Below are positions 4,544 to 8,965 of a stretch of DNA of 8,965 nt, one piece after another; position 1 is the stretch's first letter, and every line of letters starts with the position of its first letter. Source of the DNA: Chloroflexota bacterium (GTDB lineage Bacteria; Chloroflexota; Limnocylindria; Limnocylindrales; CSP1-4); the NCBI GenBank assembly GCA_021786915.1, contig JAJYMP010000473.1, positions 1-8,965 on the forward strand, read 5' to 3'. The translations under genes were made by a program, and so were the position numbers. The notes beneath the pieces were generated by a model. The model saw nothing but the letters and a program-made list of their open reading frames with translations. It ran no database searches and was not told where the DNA came from.

Positions 4544-5692
4544 ATGACCGTCGTCGATCAGCCGGCGGGAGCCCGGCCCCACCGCGTCGCCTCGCCGTCC
4601 GGGACCGCCGAGGTGGATCCCGCGCGCGACCGCGTCCTGATGAAGGGCAACGAGGCGATTGCCGAGGCCGCAGTCGCGGCAGGCTGTGACGCCTACTTCG
4701 GCTACCCCATCACCCCGCAGGCAGAGCTGCTCGAGTGGATGGCCCGCCGGATGCCCGAGGAGGGCCGCGTGTTCGTCCAGGCTGAGAGCGAGCTCGCGGC
4801 GATCAACATGGCGCTCGGCGCGTCGGCAGCCGGCGCGCGCGTGCTCGTGAGCAGCTCGAGCCCGGGCATCAGCCTCATGGCCGAGGCGATGTCCTACATG
4901 GCCGGCTCGCGACTGCCCGTCGTCCTGGTCAACGTGATGCGTGGCGGGCCCGGCCTGGGCAGCATCGGCGCGGCGCAGGGCGACTACCTCCAGGCGACCA
5001 AGGGTCACGGGCACGGGGACTACAGGGTGCCTGTCCTGGCCCCCTCGTCGATCAGCGAGGCGATCGACCTCGTTCGCGACTCGTTCATCCTCGCCGAGCG
5101 CTACCGCACCCCCGTGATCCTGCTCGCGGACGGGATCCTGGGCCAGGCGATGGAGCCCGTCGCCCCGACGTTCCAGCGGCTCGAGAAGAGCACCCCCGAC
5201 TGGATCCTCGACGGCGCGGCCGGCCGGCCGCCGCGGGTGCTCAAGTCGCTCCACCTGCAACCCGAGGCCCTCGAGGAGCACGACATCGCGCTCCAGGCGG
5301 TGTACGAGCAGATCGCCGCCGGCGAGCAGCGCTGGGCGGGCGAGCAGCTCGACGACGCCGAGATCGTCCTGGTCGCGTACGGCACGGCAGCGCGGGTGGC
5401 CCGCACGGCCGTCGAGCGCGCCCGGGCCGAGGGCATGCGGGCGGGGCTGTTCCGGCCGATCACGCTGTGGCCCTACCCGGCCCAGGCGCTCCGGGAGGCC
5501 GCACGCGGCGCCCGCGCCGTGCTGGCCGTGGAGATGTCGGCGGGTCAGATGGTCGAGGACGTCCGGCTGGCGCTCGAGGGCGCCGTGCCCGTGTACCACC
5601 ACGGCCGGATGGGCGGCATGGTGCCGAGCCCAGACGGAGTGGTCGATGCGATGCGCCAGGCGTGGGCCGTGAGCCAGGAGTCCGGACGATGA
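4544..5692 (+). CDS. korA: 2-oxoacid:ferredoxin oxidoreductase alpha subunit
   Basis: This 382-residue protein covers the pyrimidine-binding domain and domain II of the 2-oxoacid:acceptor oxidoreductase family. LMKGNEAIAEAAVAAGCDAY (32-51) and GYPITPQAELLEWM (53-66) are the family start; ESELAAINMALGAS (81-94) holds the glutamate region that activates TPP; SSSPGISLMAEAMSYMAG (104-121) and MRGGPGLGS follow. The region from about 260 to 370 is the transketolase-C-like domain. There is no fused gamma domain, consistent with a separate korC. The KGNEA opening and the four-gene layout resemble both 2-oxoglutarate (KorA) and branched-chain 2-oxoacid (VorB) enzymes, so the substrate is uncertain. 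Residues 1-28 are an extra leader. GGAG inside the korD end is the ribosome site; the stop overlaps the korB start (ATGA). Confidence 0.9.
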   Translation: MTVVDQPAGARPHRVASPSGTAEVDPARDRVLMKGNEAIAEAAVAAGCDAYFGYPITPQAELLEWMARRMPEEGRVFVQAESELAAINMALGASAAGARVLVSSSSPGISLMAEAMSYMAGSRLPVVLVNVMRGGPGLGSIGAAQGDYLQATKGHGHGDYRVPVLAPSSISEAIDLVRDSFILAERYRTPVILLADGILGQAMEPVAPTFQRLEKSTPDWILDGAAGRPPRVLKSLHLQPEALEEHDIALQAVYEQIAAGEQRWAGEQLDDAEIVLVAYGTAARVARTAVERARAEGMRAGLFRPITLWPYPAQALREAARGARAVLAVEMSAGQMVEDVRLALEGAVPVYHHGRMGGMVPSPDGVVDAMRQAWAVSQESGR

Positions 5693-6519
5693 CCGCAGCC
5701 GAGCCCGTCACCGAGCAGGAGGGCCGGACCATCTACCGGCGCCCGCTGCTGCTCTCGAACCCCACGACCTACTGCCCCGGCTGCGGGCACGGCATCGTCC
5801 ACCGCCTCCTCGCGGAGGTGCTCGAGGAGCTCGATCTGGGCGCCAGGACGATCCTCGTCGGGTCGGTCGGCTGCTCGGTCTTCGCTTATGACTTCCTCGC
5901 CCTCGATTCGGTCGAGTCGCCCCACGGGCGGGCCGCAGCGGTCGCCACGGGGGTCAAGCGCTACCGCCCCGACAAGGTGGTCCTCACCTACCAGGGCGAC
6001 GGCGACCTCGCCGCCATCGGCACCGCCGAGATCGTCCACGCTGCCGCGCGCGGCGAGCGGTTCACGGTGATGTTCGTGAACAACGGCATCTACGGCATGA
6101 CGGGCGGCCAGATGGCCCCGACCACACTGGCCGGCCAGAAGACGACGTCGAGCCCGCGAGGCCGCGACGTCCAGTCGCAGGGCTACCCGCTGCCGGTGAC
6201 CGAGATGCTCTCGCTCCTGCCCGGCGTCCAGTACGCCGCGCGGGTATCGGTGTGCGACCCGGGCCACGTCGGCAAGGCGAAGCAGGCGATCAAGCGCGCG
6301 TTCGAGATCCAGCTCGAGGGCGTCGGCTTCTCCATCGTGGAGGTGCTCTCCACCTGCCCTGTCGGCTGGGGCCTGACGCCGAGCGAATCGATGGAGCGGC
6401 TGCGGGACACCGTGATGACCGCGTATCCCGTGGGGACCTTCGTGGACCGGCCGCGCGGCATCGCGCCCAAGCTGCCGCAGCCAGGCTCTCCCAATCGCTC
6501 GATCACGGAGGGGTTCTGA
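5689..6519 (+). CDS. korB: 2-oxoacid:ferredoxin oxidoreductase beta subunit, TPP-binding
   Basis: A 276-residue subunit binding TPP diphosphate, Mg and one [4Fe-4S] cluster. CPGCGHG (29-35) gives C29 and C32; C62 in GSVGCSVF and C223 in STCPVGWG complete the four cluster ligands usual in this subunit. YQGDGDLAAIGTAE (101-114) and NNGIYGMTGGQ (131-141) are the GDG and NNxxYGMTGGQ motifs that hold Mg-TPP. All key residues are present, so the enzyme should be active: oxidative decarboxylation of a 2-oxoacid to acyl-CoA with reduction of ferredoxin, or the reverse carboxylation. The ATG overlaps the korA stop by four bases with AGGAG eight bases before it. The stop shares its last base with the korC start. 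Confidence 0.93.
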   Translation: MTAAEPVTEQEGRTIYRRPLLLSNPTTYCPGCGHGIVHRLLAEVLEELDLGARTILVGSVGCSVFAYDFLALDSVESPHGRAAAVATGVKRYRPDKVVLTYQGDGDLAAIGTAEIVHAAARGERFTVMFVNNGIYGMTGGQMAPTTLAGQKTTSSPRGRDVQSQGYPLPVTEMLSLLPGVQYAARVSVCDPGHVGKAKQAIKRAFEIQLEGVGFSIVEVLSTCPVGWGLTPSESMERLRDTVMTAYPVGTFVDRPRGIAPKLPQPGSPNRSITEGF

Positions 6520-7070
6520 TGGAGCTCTCGACCGTCATCGCGGGCTTCGGCGGCCAGGGGATCCTGTTCGCGGGCAAGGTGCTCGCGGAGGCCGCCCTGC
6601 TCGAGGGCCGCGAGGTCCTCTGGATCCCGTCGTACGGCCCGGAGATGCGGGGCGGCACGGCGTCGTGCACGGTGATCATCGCCGACAAGGTGATCGGCTC
6701 GCCGATCGTGGACCGGGCCGACCACGCGGTCGTGCTCAACCCGCCGTCGATGGCGAAGTACGCGCCGATGGTTGCGGTCGGCGGCCTGCTCGTCGTCAAC
6801 ACCACGCTGATCGAGGCTGAGCCCGGACGGGGCGACATCGAGCTGCTCGAGGTCCCCTGCACGGCGCTCGCCAAGTCGGCCGGCGACGACAAGCTGGTCT
6901 CGGTGGTGGCGCTGGGCGCTCTGGTCGGCCGACGGCGCTTCGTGGAGCCGGAGACCGTCCGCCGAGCCCTCGCGATCATCCTGGGCGACCGCCATGCGGA
7001 CATGATCACCCTGGACACGGCCGCGTTCGATGCGGGCTACGAGGCGGGGCTGGAGCAGGTCATCGCGTAG
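6519..7070 (+). CDS. korC: 2-oxoacid:ferredoxin oxidoreductase gamma subunit
   Basis: A 183-residue protein of the POR/KOR gamma family. IAGFGGQGILFAGKVLAEAA (7-26) is the diagnostic GxGGQG nucleotide/CoA loop; SYGPEMRGGTASC (38-50) is the second conserved block, and ADHAVVLNPPSM follows the usual pattern. The gamma subunit helps bind coenzyme A and closes the alpha-beta core. GGAGGGG lies just before the ATG, within the korB end, and TGATG couples the two genes. It is the last gene of the operon; the next gene is convergent, 32 bases away. Confidence 0.92.
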   Translation: MELSTVIAGFGGQGILFAGKVLAEAALLEGREVLWIPSYGPEMRGGTASCTVIIADKVIGSPIVDRADHAVVLNPPSMAKYAPMVAVGGLLVVNTTLIEAEPGRGDIELLEVPCTALAKSAGDDKLVSVVALGALVGRRRFVEPETVRRALAIILGDRHADMITLDTAAFDAGYEAGLEQVIA

Positions 7071-7074
7071 GCCG

Positions 7075-7094
7075 GGCTCGACTCCCGGCGAGCC
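7075..7094. terminator. Hairpin between convergent korC and small membrane protein gene
   Basis: GGCTCG (7075-7080) pairs with CGAGCC (7089-7094) around eight bases, in a 32-base gap between converging genes. This is the place for a bidirectional terminator. The stem is short and no T-run follows, so the call is moderate to weak. Confidence 0.4.
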
Positions 7095-7102
7095 GACGGG
7101 GG

Positions 7103-7306
7103 TCAGCCGTTCAGCGCGCCCGAGCTCAGGGCGAGCAGCAGGAACACGGTCGCCGCGCCACCGACGATCACGATGGCGACCCACACGCCCCGCATGGGCG
7201 TCGGCCCCCGGTCGGGCTCGCGCCCGTCGCTGGACGAGGACGGAGCGTCGGGTTCGCGGCCGCCTGCTGTCGACCCGCCGCCATCAGGCTCGTCCAGGCC
7301 GGCCAT
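7103..7306 (-). CDS. Small single-span membrane protein of unknown function
   Basis: A 67-residue protein not recognised as any family. The first 38 residues are hydrophilic and rich in Gly, Asp, Ser and Pro, with the short repeat GREPD at 17-21 and 28-32; they should be disordered. Residues about 40-63 (GVWVAIVIVGGAATVFLLLA and beyond) form one hydrophobic membrane helix preceded by Arg, so the tail probably lies in the cytoplasm with the C-terminus outside. The start ATG shares a base with the stop of the CBS-domain gene (TGATG), which supports translation and a common message. The hydrophobic stretch is unlikely in a random shadow frame. Its role may be to bring the CBS protein or a hydrogenase component to the membrane, which is a guess from context. 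Confidence 0.6.
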   Translation of the reverse strand: MAGLDEPDGGGSTAGGREPDAPSSSSDGREPDRGPTPMRGVWVAIVIVGGAATVFLLLALSSGALNG

Positions 7307-7755
7307 CAGGCCCCCGCCGTCATGTGGTCGCCGACGGGCGGGGCCGACATGGCGCGCACGAGGTCCGAGGCCGAGAGCACCCCGATCGGGCGCGTCTCGT
7401 CGTCGTCGGCCACCACCACCAGCCGGTGGACGTGATGCCGCTCCATCTTGCGGGCGGCCGTGGCCACGGGCTGGTCACGCCCGATCGTGATGGCGGGGCA
7501 GGTCATCAGGTGCTTGACGCGCAGGCCCGGCCAGTTGGCCCACAGGTACTCGGTGGCTCGCGCCCGGAGCAGGTCGGTCTGGCTGAGGACGCCCACCAGT
7601 GCGCCCGCGCCGTCGACGACCGGGAGGCCGTTGATGCGGTGCTGGTCCAGCAGCCTCGCCGCCTCCGCGAGCAGGGCGTCCGCGGGGACCACGACGGGCT
7701 CCGCGGTCATCAGGTCGCCGACAAGCCTCGGCGCGTCGAGCGGGACGATGTTCAC
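7306..7755 (-). CDS. Two-CBS-domain protein
   Basis: A 149-residue protein made almost only of a CBS pair (Bateman module). CBS1 spans about residues 12-66 (VGDLMTAEPVVVPADALLAE to GVLSQTDLL), CBS2 about 79-137 (VKHLMTCPAITIGRDQPVAT to GVLSASDLV). Both contain the DLMT/HLMT opening and the GVLSxxDL end that frame the adenosine-ligand sites. Such stand-alone proteins sense AMP, ATP, NAD or SAM and regulate a partner; here the partner is unknown. The start is GTG at 7753-7755 with GGAGG five bases upstream; the reading frame is open further upstream, but the family fold begins within 12 residues of this GTG, and the preceding 22-codon frame overlaps it by four bases. It is coupled to the small membrane protein downstream. 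Confidence 0.85.
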   Translation of the reverse strand: MNIVPLDAPRLVGDLMTAEPVVVPADALLAEAARLLDQHRINGLPVVDGAGALVGVLSQTDLLRARATEYLWANWPGLRVKHLMTCPAITIGRDQPVATAARKMERHHVHRLVVVADDDETRPIGVLSASDLVRAMSAPPVGDHMTAGA

Positions 7756-7820
7756 ACGTGCACCTCCAGGATCCCGACACCCGCCGGAACGACGGCCACC
7801 GCGACGAGCTCGGCGGTCAC
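7752..7820 (-). CDS. Possible 22-residue leader peptide ahead of the CBS gene
   Basis: A short frame starts at GTG 7818-7820, gives a hydrophobic peptide beginning VTAELVAVAVVPAG, and ends in a TGA that overlaps the CBS-gene GTG by four bases (GTGA), as in coupled genes. A stop two codons before the GTG rules out a longer protein in this frame. No ribosome site is seen before the GTG. It could be a leader peptide, the worn end of an older gene, or chance. Confidence 0.2.
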   Translation of the reverse strand: MTAELVAVAVVPAGVGILEVHV

Positions 7821-7915
7821 GCGCTACAGGGTGACGGCGGCGCCGATCCCCGCCGAGGGTGACGTGGGCACGAAGCGACGGGCCAATGGTCGCGGCTCGG
7901 TCTGGCGTTGGCTGC

Positions 7916-7931
7916 CCGGGGCGAAGCCCGG
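7916..7931 (-). promoter_or_regulatory. Short hairpin downstream of the maturation protease gene
   Basis: CCGGG and CCCGG arms (7916-7920 and 7927-7931) enclose a six-base loop containing a TTCG-like core, 37 bases after the protease stop. No T-run follows. It may protect the message end or mark partial termination before the CBS gene. Confidence 0.3.
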
Positions 7932-7967
7932 CGACCCTGCGACGCCCGGCGCCCACGCCACCCCGGA

Positions 7968-8483
7968 TCAGACGGGCGTGGATCCCCCTGGCACGCGCGC
8001 GAGCCGGGCGAGCTCCGCCGCGATGGCCTTCTGGAAGCCGCCCATCGCAAGGCGCACCGAGCGCGAGAGGGGCCGGCCGTAGCCGAACCGCCGCCCGCCG
8101 ATCCCGACGAACACCCCGGCGGGGAGGCCACCCGGGCGCAGCGTGGCAGCGAGGCTGAGCACCTGGTCGATCGGGAGCTCGTGCGAGGAGCGGGGGGCCG
8201 CCGTGCCGAGCAGCGGAGCGATGTCGGCGACCGGCAGCGTGATGACGTGCCCGGGCGGCACGCCCACGGCGGCGTCGACGATGACCACGACCTCGCACGG
8301 GGTCACGTCAAGGAGGTCCTCGACCCGCAGTTGGCCGCAGCGACGGACCTCGATCCGCTCGAGAAGCGGCGCCGACAGCGTGGGCAGGAGCGTCGCGACG
8401 GCCGACAGCGCAGCGCCATCGTCCCCGCGCTCGGCATTGCCGCACACGAGCAGGCGCACGGCCGGCGGTGCCAGACGTGTCAT
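7968..8483 (-). CDS. [NiFe]-hydrogenase maturation protease (HyaD/HybD/HycI family)
   Basis: A 171-residue protein, normal size for the family. It opens with LLVCGNAERGDDGAAL (11-26), the GNxxxxDDG motif, continues with VVVIVDAAVG (65-74) and SSHELPIDQVLSLA (99-112), and ends with VFVGIGGRRFGYGRPLS (124-140). By comparison with HybD, the nickel-binding residues are D22 (Glu in HybD), D70 and H101, all present. These cytoplasmic endopeptidases check nickel insertion and cut off the C-terminal tail of the hydrogenase large subunit. The ATG at 8481-8483 has GGGGAGGTGG upstream; a longer frame reaching 8651 is less likely because the family fold begins at this ATG. No hydrogenase structural gene is in the window; the next gene downstream is the CBS protein after a 212-base gap. 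Confidence 0.87.
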   Translation of the reverse strand: MTRLAPPAVRLLVCGNAERGDDGAALSAVATLLPTLSAPLLERIEVRRCGQLRVEDLLDVTPCEVVVIVDAAVGVPPGHVITLPVADIAPLLGTAAPRSSHELPIDQVLSLAATLRPGGLPAGVFVGIGGRRFGYGRPLSRSVRLAMGGFQKAIAAELARLARVPGGSTPV

Positions 8484-8858
8484 CGCGCCACCTCCCCATG
8501 GGCCGCGGCGGGTCGCCTGAACCCCCGCGGCCCGCGAGGTGAACTGGTGCGGCGGGGCGCAGTGAACGACCGAGCCGCAGATGTGGGGACGCCTTCTGTC
8601 GTGGCACGAAGGCTCATTGAGCTGGACCTCGGTTGGCGGACCGGACCGCACTCTGGTCTGTGCCCGCGCGACCCGGCGCCGCCCTGTAATGCTCGCTCCG
8701 GGCGCGGTGCGGGTTTAGGGCCGTCGGTCAGGCGGGGCGTCACTCCCAGCGCCCGGTGGGCCGGGCCGTCCGGCCCCGCGAGGTCGGGACCCGGTGGCGC
8801 TGGCCGCGGTCGCGCAGAAGGCGGCCCCGAGCGCCCGATTGCCGGCCCGGCGCAGCAG
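8484..8858. other. Gene-free stretch upstream of the maturation protease
   Basis: I see no supported gene here on either strand: open frames are arginine-, proline- and glycine-rich shadows without ribosome sites or recognisable motifs. It should contain the promoter of the leftward protease gene and perhaps of a rightward gene beyond the edge. TGTAAT (8685-8690, plus strand) is the only -10-like hexamer noted, without a matching -35. Confidence 0.5.
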
Positions 8859-8873
8859 CCGTCGGGTCGACGG
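8859..8873 (+). repeat. Hairpin in the leader region at the right edge
   Basis: CCGTCG (8859-8864) and CGACGG (8868-8873) form a perfect six-pair stem with a GGT loop. It precedes the larger inverted repeat by 26 bases and may be part of the same leader or promoter region. Confidence 0.4.
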
Positions 8874-8899
8874 TGCCCCTTGATGCCATGAAGGAGCGG

Positions 8900-8946
8900 G
8901 CCTCCGATCCGATGCTTAGGACGTGACCTTTCGGTCCGTCGGAGGC
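8900..8946 (+). promoter_or_regulatory. Inverted repeat ahead of an off-window gene
   Basis: GCCTCCGA (8900-8907) is matched by TCGGAGGC (8939-8946) over a 31-base spacer. Inside the spacer GACC-TTTC-GGTC (8925-8936) forms a second small dyad. The block ends eight bases before a strong ribosome site, so it can be an operator or a structured mRNA leader. Confidence 0.4.
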
Positions 8947-8954
8947 AAGCGATC

Positions 8955-8963
8955 AGAAGGAGG
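8955..8963 (+). promoter_or_regulatory. Strong ribosome binding site at the right edge
   Basis: AGAAGGAGG is nearly the full complement of the 16S rRNA 3' end and has no start codon within the remaining two bases. A rightward gene very probably starts about five to ten bases beyond the window. Confidence 0.6.
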
Positions 8964-8965
8964 CC

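Noticed and set aside
4211..5602. Minus-strand frame of 463 codons opposite korA and korD
   Set aside because: It is a shadow of strongly supported ferredoxin and 2-oxoacid oxidoreductase genes, with low-complexity, Arg/His-rich composition.
7824..7967. Open frame continuing for 47 codons after the maturation protease TGA, suggesting readthrough or recoding
   Set aside because: The protease is already full length at its TGA, the extension has no recognisable motif, and open stretches of this length are common at this GC content. No recoding signal is seen.
8480..8743. Minus-strand 87-codon frame upstream of the maturation protease
   Set aside because: It overlaps the protease ribosome site, is made of Arg, Pro and Gly, and shows no family feature or ribosome site.
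1..8965. CRISPR array, insertion sequence, integrase, attachment sites or rRNA
   Set aside because: No repeat-spacer pattern, transposase or integrase motif, long terminal inverted repeats or rRNA signature was seen on either strand.

Overview
The window is high-GC, tightly packed bacterial DNA with short or overlapping gene junctions, strong GGAGG-type ribosome binding sites and several GTG starts. Gene content (an SQR-type flavoprotein with TusA and DsrE sulfur carriers, a four-subunit ferredoxin-dependent 2-oxoacid oxidoreductase, a [NiFe]-hydrogenase maturation protease) points to a bacterium with anaerobic or microaerobic, sulfur- and H2-linked metabolism. A high-GC Chloroflexota or Actinomycetota lineage fits best, but no sequence here fixes the taxon.

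Layout. (1) 1-450, minus: N-terminal part of a class-III PLP aminotransferase cut by the window edge. (2) 451-720: gene-free, with four hairpins, probably the end zone of the sulfur operon. (3) 721-3902, minus: a six-gene sulfur operon, read from right to left as arsR-type regulator, small DsrE-family protein, TusA, larger DsrE3A-type protein, second TusA-like protein with a CPGP motif, and a sulfide:quinone oxidoreductase-like FAD protein. (4) 3903-4254: a 352-base divergent control region with an AT-rich palindrome over the regulator start and an inverted repeat upstream of the next operon. (5) 4255-7070, plus: korD-korA-korB-korC, a complete 2-oxoacid:ferredoxin oxidoreductase with start/stop overlaps. 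(6) 7103-8483, minus: hydrogenase maturation protease, a two-CBS-domain protein and a small single-span membrane protein. (7) 8484-8965: gene-free, ending in a structured stretch and a near-perfect Shine-Dalgarno sequence whose gene lies just outside the window.

How they may work together. The sulfur operon has the parts of a persulfide relay: the flavoprotein would oxidise sulfide at the membrane, four small proteins each with a conserved cysteine would carry the sulfane sulfur, and a two-cysteine ArsR regulator could sense persulfide. No terminal enzyme (sHdr, rDsr, rhodanese, persulfide dioxygenase) is in the window, so the fate of the sulfur is open. The divergent kor operon supplies or consumes reduced ferredoxin; co-regulation through the shared region is possible but only inferred. 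The maturation protease implies a [NiFe] hydrogenase nearby, perhaps starting at the right edge.
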